Part shown: one piece after another, positions 7,485 to 15,813 of the stretch
How positions within the stretch are numbered: the first letter of the stretch is position 1
Layout: each line of letters opens with the position of its first letter
Source: Litorimonas sp965205225
GTDB lineage: Bacteria; Pseudomonadota; Alphaproteobacteria; Caulobacterales; Maricaulaceae
Direction: 5' to 3'
NCBI GenBank assembly: GCA_965205225.1
Contig: CBDBFZ010000002.1
Span: 1,054,001-1,118,000, forward strand
DNA length: 64,000 nt
Program-made: the position numbers and the translations under genes
Notes under the pieces: model-generated
Databases searched by the model: none
Told to the model about the DNA's origin: nothing
The model's input: only the letters and a program-made list of their open reading frames with translations

Positions 7485-10205
7485 ATGCTCGGCATAGCCA
7501 AGAAGCTTTTCGGTACGGAAAACGACCGTAAGCTCAAGAAACTCCGCCCCATTGTGGAGCGCATCAACGCGCTTGAGCCGCAGATGGAGGCCATGAGCGA
7601 TGATCAGCTCAAGGCGCAGACCGATCTGTTCAAGTCGCGGTTGGAAAACGGCGAAACACTGGATGATCTTCTGGTCGACGCATTTGCAACGGTGCGTGAA
7701 GCCGCCAAACGGACCCTCGGCCAACGCCATTACGATGTACAGCTGATCGGCGGCATCACGCTGCACCGCGGCGAAATCGCGGAAATGCGCACGGGCGAAG
7801 GCAAAACGCTGGTGTCAACTCTGGCGGCCTATCTCAATGCGCTGTCAGGGCGCGGCGTACATGTCGTCACAGTCAATGACTATCTGGCGCGCCGCGACGC
7901 CGAATGGATGGGTCAGATCTATAACTTCCTCAACATTACGGTTGATTGCATCAACAATCATGATCCGTACGGAGCGGGCCGTAAGGGAGCCTATAATGCC
8001 GACATCACTTACGGCACCAATAATGAATATGGGTTCGATTATCTGCGCGATAACATGAAACTCTCCGTCGCGGAGATGAGCCAGCGTGGTCATGTCTACG
8101 CCATCATTGATGAAACTGACTCAATCCTGATTGACGAAGCCCGGACACCTCTGATCATTTCCGGACCGACGGAAGACCGGGCGGAACTTTACCGCACGCT
8201 GGACGCGATTATCCCATTGATCGATAAGGATGGTTATGAGGTTGACGAAAAGGCCCGAAGCGCGACCTTCAATGAAGAAGGCAATGAACAGCTTGAGCAG
8301 ATCCTGCGGGACCGCGGGCTTCTGGAAGGGGAGAGCCTTTACGACATTGAGAATGTCACCATCGTCCACCACGCCAATCAGGCGCTGAAGGCACACCGGC
8401 TCTATACTGCTAATAAGGATTATATCGTCAAGGACGGCGAAGTCGTGCTGATCGATGAATTTACCGGCCGCATGATGCAGGGGCGTCGTCTGTCCGAAGG
8501 TCTGCACCAAGCCATCGAGGCTAAGGAAGAGGTTGATATTCAGGCCGAGAACCAGACGATGGCATCGGTCACGCTGCAGAACTATTTCCGCCTCTATAAA
8601 AAATTATCTGGCATGACTGGTACCGCTGACACGGAAGCTAGCGAATTTCACGAAATCTACAAGCTTGAGGTTCTGGTGATCCCCACCAATCGTCCGATCC
8701 AGCGGATCGACATCGAAGACGTGATCTACCGTACCGAAGATGAAAAATTCGCTGCCATTGTGGACGAAATCGCGCAATGTAAGATCAAGGGCCAACCCAT
8801 GCTGGTCGGGACCGTCTCGATTGAGAAGTCCGAAAAACTGTCTGAATTTCTCAGTGTGCGCGACATTGAGCATAAAGTTCTCAATGCCCGCTATCATGAG
8901 CAGGAAGCTGAAATCGTATCCATGGCCGGTGTGCCGGGCGCGGTGACGATTGCCACCAATATGGCGGGCCGCGGGACAGATATTCAGCTGGGTGGCAATG
9001 TCGATATGCGAATCGAAACCGAAATGCCCGAAGATTCCGATGAAACAACCCGTGAGCGTATTGCGAAGAATATCCGCAGCGAAGTCGCCGCCCTGAAGGA
9101 ACAGGCCCTTATGGCGGGCGGTCTTTATGTGTTGGGTACGGAACGGCACGAATCCCGACGGATCGATAATCAGCTGCGCGGCCGGACCGGACGCCAAGGG
9201 GATCCAGGCACATCCAAATTCTATCTATCCACCGAAGACGATCTGATGCGCATCTTCGGCGGGGAGCGTCTCAAGAACATGATGGGCAAAATGGGATGGG
9301 AAGAAGGCGAAGAGCTGACCAACCGGTTCATGACCAAGGCCGTTGAACGCGCGCAGAGCAAGGTCGAAGCGCGCAATTTCGACATTCGGAAAAATCTACT
9401 CAAGTTCGACGATGTCATGAACGATCAGCGCAAGACCATTTTCGAACAGCGTATGGAATTCATGACGGATGACGATGTATCCGACGTGATTCAGGATTTC
9501 CGCCACCAGCTCTGTGAAGACCTGATCGTGAAACATGTACCGAAAAAGGCCTATGCCGAACAATGGGACATTGCCGGCCTGACCGAAGCGGCCAAAGAGG
9601 CGATGAATATCGAATTCCCTTTCGCCGCATGGGTTGAGGAAGAAGGTATTGCCGATGAGGAAATGCTGAGCCGCTTCAAGGACGCGTCGGACCGCGTTGC
9701 CACGGAATTATCGGATGGTATTCCGGAGGACGAAATGCAGCGGGTTGAGAAACAGGTTCTGTTACAGGTCATCGACCGCAACTGGCGCGAACATCTGCAG
9801 CAACTTGATGCGCTGAAATCCGTCATCGGTATGCGGGCTTATGGCCAGCGCGACCCTCTCAATGAGTATAAATCCGAAGCCTTTACTCTGTTCGACAAGC
9901 TGCTGATCAGCCTGCGCGAAGATGTGACGGCCGCGATCTTCCGGCTTCTGCTCAACACACAGATCCAGCGCCAGCAAATGCGGCAGCAGCAGGCTGAGAC
10001 CCAGGCGCAACCGGCCGCGCAGCCCGCACCGCTGGCCTTGAGTGGCGCCCGCTCTCCGATGGAATTGATGGGCGCGGCCCCGGCCGTCGAGAAAACGATT
10101 GCGCCTGCGCCCAGCGCTACGCAGCTGTCTGAACTGCCTCGCAATGCACCCTGTCCCTGTGGATCGGGCAAAAAAGTGAAGCGATGCCACGGAAAAGTTG
10201 CCTGA
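7485..10205 (+). CDS. secA: Preprotein translocase ATPase SecA
   Basis: SecA is the motor that pushes unfolded preproteins through SecYEG. The ATG at 7485 (after AAGGACCACCCC) gives the usual start MLGIAKKLFG and a 906-residue protein; the frame is open 25 codons further upstream, but that part is not conserved. Visible motifs are Walker A MRTGEGKTLV, VHVVTVNDYLARRDAEWM, Walker B IIDETDSILIDEARTPLIISGP, TNMAGRGTDI, the GGLYVLGTERHESRRID helicase motif and QLRGRTGRQGDPG. The C-terminal zinc motif CPCGSGKKVKRCHG, which binds SecB and lipids, is intact. The gene is undamaged across 2.7 kb, in contrast to many neighbours. Confidence 0.98.
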   Translation: MLGIAKKLFGTENDRKLKKLRPIVERINALEPQMEAMSDDQLKAQTDLFKSRLENGETLDDLLVDAFATVREAAKRTLGQRHYDVQLIGGITLHRGEIAEMRTGEGKTLVSTLAAYLNALSGRGVHVVTVNDYLARRDAEWMGQIYNFLNITVDCINNHDPYGAGRKGAYNADITYGTNNEYGFDYLRDNMKLSVAEMSQRGHVYAIIDETDSILIDEARTPLIISGPTEDRAELYRTLDAIIPLIDKDGYEVDEKARSATFNEEGNEQLEQILRDRGLLEGESLYDIENVTIVHHANQALKAHRLYTANKDYIVKDGEVVLIDEFTGRMMQGRRLSEGLHQAIEAKEEVDIQAENQTMASVTLQNYFRLYKKLSGMTGTADTEASEFHEIYKLEVLVIPTNRPIQRIDIEDVIYRTEDEKFAAIVDEIAQCKIKGQPMLVGTVSIEKSEKLSEFLSVRDIEHKVLNARYHEQEAEIVSMAGVPGAVTIATNMAGRGTDIQLGGNVDMRIETEMPEDSDETTRERIAKNIRSEVAALKEQALMAGGLYVLGTERHESRRIDNQLRGRTGRQGDPGTSKFYLSTEDDLMRIFGGERLKNMMGKMGWEEGEELTNRFMTKAVERAQSKVEARNFDIRKNLLKFDDVMNDQRKTIFEQRMEFMTDDDVSDVIQDFRHQLCEDLIVKHVPKKAYAEQWDIAGLTEAAKEAMNIEFPFAAWVEEEGIADEEMLSRFKDASDRVATELSDGIPEDEMQRVEKQVLLQVIDRNWREHLQQLDALKSVIGMRAYGQRDPLNEYKSEAFTLFDKLLISLREDVTAAIFRLLLNTQIQRQQMRQQQAETQAQPAAQPAPLALSGARSPMELMGAAPAVEKTIAPAPSATQLSELPRNAPCPCGSGKKVKRCHGKVA

Positions 10206-10239
10206 TTGGGCCAAAATCGGGGCCTCAAACTGTTCCTCA

Positions 10240-10282
10240 ATCCGGGCCTGATTGATCTCGATCAGACTGTCTAAGCCCGGAT
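10240..10282 (+). terminator. Hairpin downstream of secA
   Basis: ATCCGGGC at 10240-10247 pairs with GCCCGGAT at 10275-10282. An inner CTGAT/ATCAG pair (10248-10252 and 10261-10265) can extend the fold. No T-run follows, so this may be a weak or factor-assisted terminator, or an RNA element in the 3' end of the secA message. Confidence 0.35.
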
Positions 10283-10416
10283 CGGGTGCGAAACCCGGTT
10301 CAATTGCGCACAGTTTCGAGGCGCTGACAGACAGACTCCGGCAATTGGGGCCCTGCGGCTCGCACCCCTACCGTTGCCCTGCCTAGTCACGGGGCGACAA
10401 ACGCAAGGAGCCTGTC

Positions 10417-11196
10417 ATGAATATCAAAAAAACTATCCTCGGCGCATCCTGTGCCAAGCTCGCCCTTACGAGCCTGTTGACCGCCACCTCCGCCCATGCG
10501 GGCGATGTGAGCTGGTCGCTCGGTGCAGATCTGGTCAGCGAATATGTATTCCGCGGCGTCAGCCTTGGTAAAGAATCTGTCCAGCCCTTTGTCGAAGTTT
10601 CGACGGGCAATTTCATGGCAGGGGCCTGGTTCTCGACGCAAGTCGGTGCGAGCTCGGAACTCTCGGCTGACGAAGTCGACCTCTATGCCGGATATAGTGT
10701 GCCACTTGATGGTCCGATTACGGTCGATCTCGGCGTCACCTATTATCACTACCCGCAGACAGGCGCCTTATTTGCAACGGATGGTGGGGCCGCGGGCACC
10801 TATGAATTTTCGGTTGGATTAGGACTCGCCGAAGACACACCGCTTTCGCCGTCTCTTGCCGCTTATTACGACGCCACTCTGGAAACGTTTACCCTGGAAG
10901 GGGCCGTTGGCCATTCTGTCGGTCTGGGTGAAAAGCAGTGGGCTGATTTCGGTCTAACCGTCGGACTGGTCGATGGTGACGGATTTTCCTATCAATGGGC
11001 CACTGCCTCCGCGTCTCTGTCCCATTCAATTACAGATAAGGCGTCTATCTATATCGGGGCGAATTTCTCACTCAATTCCGATACTGGCACTCTGGATCTG
11101 GAAAAGTTCGCCGATCCAGTCAGCGGAACGGCCTTCCTGTCTACAACAGACGATACGCTGCTCTGGTTCGGCACCGGTATTTCCACCAGTTTCTAG
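10417..11196 (+). CDS. TorF-family putative outer-membrane porin (Gcw_chp)
   Basis: This 259-residue protein begins with an ATG preceded by GCAAGGAGCCTGTC and a clear signal peptide ending TATSAHAGDV. The mature part opens SWSLGADLVSEYVFRGVSLG, the hallmark of the TorF/Gcw_chp family. It continues in alternating aromatic strands (VDLYAGYSV, GVTYYHYP, LAAYYDATLETFTLEGAVGHS, SLSHSITDKASIYIGANFS) and ends in an aromatic residue, ISTSF, as beta-barrel proteins do. A barrel porin of unknown substrate is likely. A strong terminator follows at 11229, so it is a single-gene unit. Confidence 0.85.
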   Translation: MNIKKTILGASCAKLALTSLLTATSAHAGDVSWSLGADLVSEYVFRGVSLGKESVQPFVEVSTGNFMAGAWFSTQVGASSELSADEVDLYAGYSVPLDGPITVDLGVTYYHYPQTGALFATDGGAAGTYEFSVGLGLAEDTPLSPSLAAYYDATLETFTLEGAVGHSVGLGEKQWADFGLTVGLVDGDGFSYQWATASASLSHSITDKASIYIGANFSLNSDTGTLDLEKFADPVSGTAFLSTTDDTLLWFGTGISTSF

Positions 11197-11228
11197 ATTT
11201 CTTCCGTCGGGAGGGTAGGAGGAAGATG

Positions 11229-11257
11229 GCCCGGACGGTTTACCGTCCGGGCTTTTT
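11229..11257 (+). terminator. Strong intrinsic terminator
   Basis: GCCCGGACGG, loop TTTA, CCGTCCGGGC form a perfect 10-bp GC-rich stem followed by TTTTT. The position is 33 bases after the stop of the TorF-like gene and just before the 3' end of accA on the other strand. Confidence 0.93.
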
Positions 11258-11273
11258 CATGAGCGGATTCTGC

Positions 11274-12209
11274 CTATCTTGCGCCGGGTAATGTCCGGCC
11301 AATATTGAGAAATTTTTTACGCCGCCGTTCCAGCCGTTCTGCCGGAGCAAGCGCCGACAATGTCTCCATATGAGCCGTGATCATCGCGCCGACCCGCTTC
11401 ATCGCTTCGTCGCGGCGACGATGCGCGCCGCCAACAGGCTCCTTGACGACTTCGTCAATCACACCGAGCTTTTTGAGATCCTGCGCCGTTATCTTCATGG
11501 CTTTGGCCGCGTCCTGGGCCCTGGCACCGTCGCGCCATAGAATAGAGGCGCACCCTTCCGGTGAAATCACCGAATAGATGGAATGCTCCAGCATCAGTAC
11601 GGCGTCCGCCGCCGCGATCGCGACCGCCCCGCCCGAGCCGCCCTCGCCCGTAATCACGGAAATAAACGGAACTTTGAGTGACAGGCCGCGGTCGATGGAT
11701 CGCGCAATGGCTTCGGCCTGACCGCGCTCTTCCGCCCCGCGGCCCGGATAGGCCCCCGCCGTATCGACAAAACTGATCACGGGTAGATTGAACCGCTCCG
11801 CTAGGTTCATCAACCGGACCGCTTTGCGGTAACCTTCGGGCCGCGCCATGCCGAAATTATGCTTAAGCCGCGTATCGAGATCCGTGCCCTTTTCATGACC
11901 CATGACGATCACGGAGCGGCCTCTCATCTTACCCGGCCCACCCAGCAAGGCATGGTCATCCCCATAAGTCCGGTCCCCGGCCAGCGGCGTATAATCGTCG
12001 ATCAGCGCATCGACATAGTCTGAATAATGCGGGCGGCCCGGATGGCGTGCGACCTGAGTCTTTTCCCAGGGGCCCAGCTTGGCATAGAGGCGCTTAAGTT
12101 CAGCCGAGGCCTTGGCCATGACCGTCTTCGCCTCAGCGCCCTTTAGCGCATTAACCTGCTTGTCGAGCTCAGCAACAGCGCGTTCAAAATCAAGATAGGT
12201 CTGAACCAT
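11274..12209 (-). CDS. accA: Acetyl-CoA carboxylase carboxyltransferase subunit alpha
   Basis: AccA, with AccD, moves carboxyl from carboxybiotin to acetyl-CoA to make malonyl-CoA for fatty-acid synthesis. The chosen ATG gives MVQTYLDFERAVAELD and a 311-residue protein of standard length; the frame is open upstream but without conserved sequence. Family motifs include WEKTQVARHPGRPHYSDYV, GRSVIVMGHEKG, FGMARPEGYRKA, FVDTAGAYPGRGAEERGQ, GEGGSGGAVAI and YSVISPEGCASILWRD. No accD is in the window. It is monocistronic as far as can be seen. Confidence 0.97.
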   Translation of the reverse strand: MVQTYLDFERAVAELDKQVNALKGAEAKTVMAKASAELKRLYAKLGPWEKTQVARHPGRPHYSDYVDALIDDYTPLAGDRTYGDDHALLGGPGKMRGRSVIVMGHEKGTDLDTRLKHNFGMARPEGYRKAVRLMNLAERFNLPVISFVDTAGAYPGRGAEERGQAEAIARSIDRGLSLKVPFISVITGEGGSGGAVAIAAADAVLMLEHSIYSVISPEGCASILWRDGARAQDAAKAMKITAQDLKKLGVIDEVVKEPVGGAHRRRDEAMKRVGAMITAHMETLSALAPAERLERRRKKFLNIGRTLPGAR

Positions 12210-12331
12210 TCGCGCCTCATAACGCGCACAGCGCAGGCGTCCAGTCTTGTTGCATGAGCCCGGAACATGATGACAGATCTTGTCACTTGAGCTCTCATTA
12301 GAGCCTGCCCATAGATTGCTCAGAGGGACGT

Positions 12332-13223
12332 ATGAATATTCGGCGCATGACAACCCTGTTCATGGCAGCCAGCCTTGCCACGACATCTATGAGCGCACTG
12401 GCACAGCCCAGTGAAGAAACCCAGTTGATAGCCTTGCTAGAGCAGGCCTACTCTGTGACCGGGCTGGATAATCGCTGCGACGTACTGACCTATGCAGGGC
12501 GGATCGCCGCGCAAGCAACTCAAACACGAATCAGTAGTTACGCCTTTGAGAAAAATGGTCAGGCCGACATGGTTGTTATGAATAATAATATGAAATTCTT
12601 CGCCGAGGTGTGAGACTTATAATGCCGATGCGAACCTCCAATCATCATGCAAACTTGATGGTGCGGACCATGCGACGTTACGAAAAGCTGCTGCACAAGC
12701 CTATGCAGCCTTGCAAACCAACCCATCCCCACAGATCCAGGCGCAAATTCAGAAAGGACGCCAATATCAGCTTCAGGTCTGTCAAGCGAATCGCCGGATG
12801 AGCTGCATACCTGGCGTTACGGAAACGGTAAATCAATTCCCGGTTTATTACGACCTGAAGCAGGCTCTGGGCGATGATGTACGAGAAACATCGACCTTTG
12901 GCACCGTTAAGGCCCTGCGGGGAACTACGGATGGATGTCTGGCCGATATGTTCATACCAAAGTCAAAACGGCCCTTTATTCTTACGCTGAGCGCGGAGGG
13001 TAGCCTTGATCTTCACTTCACGAGTGACGTCGCCAATGACATTACCATGGTGAGCGCTCGGCCAATGCCTGGAAATCTGAGCGAAATCAACTTTACGCGC
13101 ACCAACGCAGGCTGGTCGTTGGCGGTGAAGCGCTGGCAACATGCTGGTCGGTCTAAAACCTCTTTGGGGGCCGCAAATCAATGTTCGGATCGAGTTTACG
13201 TCAGATGGTCAGACAGCGCCTAA
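12332..13223 (+). pseudogene. Secreted hypothetical protein, split by one frameshift
   Basis: The gene starts MNIRRMTTLFMAASLATTSMSALAQ, a good signal peptide, and runs open to FFAEV, where TGA follows at about 12611. Shifting by one base there continues CETYNADANLQSSCKLDG, then LQTNPSPQIQAQIQKG and a long open stretch to 13223 (VSARPMPGNLSEINFT, CSDRVYVRWSDSA). Six cysteines spread over both halves suggest a disulfide-bonded periplasmic protein. I do not recognise a family. A single indel separates the two halves, so it is a recent pseudogene or, less likely, an assembly error. Confidence 0.65.
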
Positions 13224-13319
13224 GAGGATTAACGGTCAGAACACTCGTGTCCGAGGATATAGAAGCCGCTATGCTGTATGCTCGGGCTCAAACTCCGAAA
13301 TCGCGCCGCGTTATAATGT

Positions 13320-14639
13320 GGAGGCCTCTAAGAACCGTACATTTTGTGGTATGATCTGATTTACTGGTTTTGGGAGGATTTTATGATGCACGCGCCTGGA
13401 TTGTTTGACTTGTCGGATCATCTTGCTCGCTTATCGGCGACAGGTGATCCGCTTGAAGCGCTAGAGTGTCATGTGGACTTTGAGGCTTTCCGAACTGTTC
13501 TGATGGAAGCCCTCGGTTATGGGGTTCGCGCCAAGGGCGGTCGGCCACCCTATGATCCGGTCACGATGTTCAAGGTGCTTGTTCTGGCGTCGATGCACAA
13601 TCTGAGTGATGAACGGATGGAATTTCTGATCCGGGATCGTTTAAGTTGGCTGCGGTTTCTGAGGTTTGAGATCGGTGAACCGACCCCGGACCAAAAGACG
13701 ATTTGGCTGTTCCGTGAAAAGCTGACCCAGTCTGGTGCTTTCAAATCTCTGTTTGCCGCTTTTGAAGAGCAACTCTGCAAGCGCGGCTACAAACCCACGG
13801 GAGGTCAGATCGTGGATGCCACTTTGGTGTCAGCGCCGCGCCAACGGATGAAGAAAGAAGAGAAAGAGCGGGCCAGGGCGGGTGAAAGCGCGTCCGCTAT
13901 CTGGCCTGATGATCCTGCCAGGGCCGCACGGAAAGACACCGACGCACGAGCGGTGGTCAGCTATTCCAGGGCGCGAAAGACCGCAGAAGGGGAACAGGAC
14001 GCAGGCCTTGTCGACATTTCCATCCCTCACTTTGGGTACAAGAACCATATCAGTATTGACCGGAAATGGCGCTTTGTCCGGGGAGAGACCTGTACCCATG
14101 CGGCCCGCTATGATGGGCACGAACTGACATCGGTTCTGGATGCCACCAACAGCTCAAAGTCTGTTTGGGCGGATACAGCTTATCGCTCAGCCAGAAACGA
14201 AGCCTGGCTGAAAGCGCAGGGCTATCGTTCAAACATCCATCGAAAGAAGCCCCGCGGTAAACCGATGGCAAAGCACATTCGGCGCGGCAATGCGACCCGC
14301 TCCTCCATCCGTGCCTGTGTTGAACATGTCTTCGGATATGAGAAAGGGCCGATGGCGATCACGATCCGCTCAATCGGCCAGGCGCTCAATCGGCCAGGGC
14401 CGCTGGCCGGATCACCATGGCCAAGCTAAGCTACAACTTCCGCCGCCTCGTTTTCCATGAGCGACGACAGCCCATAGCCTGATTCTGTTCAAAATCCGGA
14501 TCCCCTCACTTATGCGGGCCAAAATCATGCCAAAATACGCCTGTGGACACGCATTCGTCACTCTATGAAGCCTGACCTGAGAGCCGACTATAAAATTCGC
14601 CTCTATACTGGCCCAAAAAACCCGTTCTTCGAGGTGTCC
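13320..14639 (+). mobile_element. IS5-family insertion sequence, copy 2 (full length)
   Basis: This 1320-bp element has the same ends as copy 1 and a direct repeat ATGT at 13316-13319 and 14640-14643. It inserted close to the 3' end of the small gene downstream of xerD (minus strand). Removing the element and one ATGT restores that gene's reading frame, which confirms the boundaries. Its left end (AAGAACCGTACATTTTG) matches copy 4 rather than copies 1 and 3. Confidence 0.95.
13383..14429 (+). CDS. IS5-family DDE transposase (copy 2)
   Basis: The 348-residue transposase has an ATG preceded by GGGAGGATTTT. N-terminal region MMHAPGLFDLSDHLARL is followed by GGRPPYDPVTMFKVLVL, then the DDE core: first Asp in GGQIVDATLV, second in VWADTAYRS, and Glu in RACVEHVFGYEK. 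It is uninterrupted, but its last residues (ALNRPGPLAGSPWPS) look out of frame. The expected family tail KLSYNFRRLVFHERR lies in another frame directly downstream (about 14415-14480). Whether the enzyme works without that tail is unclear. Confidence 0.9.
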   Translation: MMHAPGLFDLSDHLARLSATGDPLEALECHVDFEAFRTVLMEALGYGVRAKGGRPPYDPVTMFKVLVLASMHNLSDERMEFLIRDRLSWLRFLRFEIGEPTPDQKTIWLFREKLTQSGAFKSLFAAFEEQLCKRGYKPTGGQIVDATLVSAPRQRMKKEEKERARAGESASAIWPDDPARAARKDTDARAVVSYSRARKTAEGEQDAGLVDISIPHFGYKNHISIDRKWRFVRGETCTHAARYDGHELTSVLDATNSSKSVWADTAYRSARNEAWLKAQGYRSNIHRKKPRGKPMAKHIRRGNATRSSIRACVEHVFGYEKGPMAITIRSIGQALNRPGPLAGSPWPS

Positions 14640-14866
14640 ATGTGCCCATAGCGCTGCACGAAACGGCGCTTGATACGGCGCTCCCAGCTGGCGCGAGGGC
14701 CGTGTAATTCGGCTTCTGCGTCCAGAACAGAATCGGTGAAGTGTTTGGATGTCAGGGGTTTGGCTCCCTGCACCAGATCCTCCTCACGCACATCGGCGCA
14801 GAAATCCCAGTCTGCACAGAGTGCATCTAGCAGCTGGTCGGTGGCGCGGTCTTTCGGAATACTCAT
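14603..14866 (-). pseudogene. Small conserved protein downstream of xerD, 3' end cut by IS copy 2
   Basis: The ORF starts MSIPKDRATDQLLDALCADWDF and runs to RRFVQRYGH, then continues into the IS end as a spurious tail (DTSKNGFFGPV). Joining across the IS through one ATGT gives RYGHIITRRDFGV and a stop at 13288-13290, so only nine native codons were separated. The protein is acidic at the front and Arg-rich at the back, with no recognised domain. It sits 14 bases downstream of xerD on the same strand. The truncated product may still be made. Confidence 0.65.
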
Positions 14867-14880
14867 CGGATTGTCTCGTT

Positions 14881-15810
14881 TTAAACCCCGGCGTTCGGGT
14901 TTGCCATAGGGTGGGCGCTTTCGACCAGCGCCTTGAGGCGGGCGTCCAGCACATGCGTATAGATCTGGGTTGTCGAAATGTCAGCATGGCCGAGCAGCGT
15001 CTGCACGGCACGCAAATCTGCACCTCCTTCGAGCAAATGGGTCGCGAAGGCGTGGCGCAGCACATGCGGGCTGATTCGCGATGGCTGCAATCCGGCATCA
15101 CGTGCCAGATCTTTCAGCAACTGTGCAAACCGTTCACGCGTCAGGTGGCCGAGCTTACCGCTTGACGGAAAAAGAAAGGGTTTGGCCCGAGCCGCTGCAT
15201 CCAGTCCGGATGGCAGAGTCGTGTCGCGAACCTGCATCCAGCCTGACAGGGCCGCGAGGGCCGGATCCGTCAGAGGCACAAGCCGTTCGCGACCACCCTT
15301 GCCCTTGATCATGAGGCAGCCATCGCGGCGACGCATCTGCGCCGTTCGCAGACTGACGAGTTCGGACACGCGAAGCCCGCCCGCATAGAGAATTTCCAGC
15401 AGACCGGTCATTCGCAGACCTTTTGGCGATTGATCCGTCATGGCATGATCCAGCAGCTGATCAACATCAGCCTGGCTCATGCCCTTGGGCAGCGGCTTCG
15501 CCGCCTTGGGCGCGCGAAGGCGATGGGCAGGATTGTCCGCACGAAGACCTTCGGTTTGAGCAAAAAGACAATATTGCTTCATCGCAGACAGTTTGCGCGC
15601 CGCTGTCGAAGCGCCAAGTCTGGGTTTTCCATTCTGTCCCCGTGCCCAGAGGGACAACACACCCTCCAAATGACCGGCCGACGCATTGAGCAAGCTATGC
15701 GGGGCCAGCGCGGCAGACCAGTCGCGCAAATCCCGGTCATAGGCTGCCAGTGTATTGGCCGCCGCGCCGCGTTCCGCGCTCATCATCTCGAGAAAGGCGG
15801 CAATGCTCAC
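14881..15810 (-). CDS. xerD: Tyrosine recombinase XerD
   Basis: With XerC, XerD resolves chromosome dimers at dif during division, activated by FtsK. The 309-residue protein has an N-terminal SAM-like core-binding domain (about 1-100) and a catalytic domain with all residues in place: Arg147 (GGLRVSEL), Lys171 (KGKGGRERLV), His249 and Arg252 (HVLRHAFATHLL), His275 (LLGHADISTTQ) and the nucleophile Tyr284 (IYTHV). Length and context suit the housekeeping recombinase rather than an integrase. It lies four bases downstream of the large secreted protein and upstream of the small IS-cut gene, forming one minus-strand unit. Confidence 0.93.
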   Translation of the reverse strand: MSIAAFLEMMSAERGAAANTLAAYDRDLRDWSAALAPHSLLNASAGHLEGVLSLWARGQNGKPRLGASTAARKLSAMKQYCLFAQTEGLRADNPAHRLRAPKAAKPLPKGMSQADVDQLLDHAMTDQSPKGLRMTGLLEILYAGGLRVSELVSLRTAQMRRRDGCLMIKGKGGRERLVPLTDPALAALSGWMQVRDTTLPSGLDAAARAKPFLFPSSGKLGHLTRERFAQLLKDLARDAGLQPSRISPHVLRHAFATHLLEGGADLRAVQTLLGHADISTTQIYTHVLDARLKALVESAHPMANPNAGV

Positions 15811-15813
15811 GGC

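Noticed and set aside
8604..9197. Minus-strand ORF of 197 codons
   Set aside because: It is a shadow of secA in the opposite strand, with no ribosome site or recognisable domain.
12332..13223. Two separate small genes
   Set aside because: A one-base shift near 12611 joins both ORFs into a continuous secreted protein, so a single broken gene is the simpler reading.
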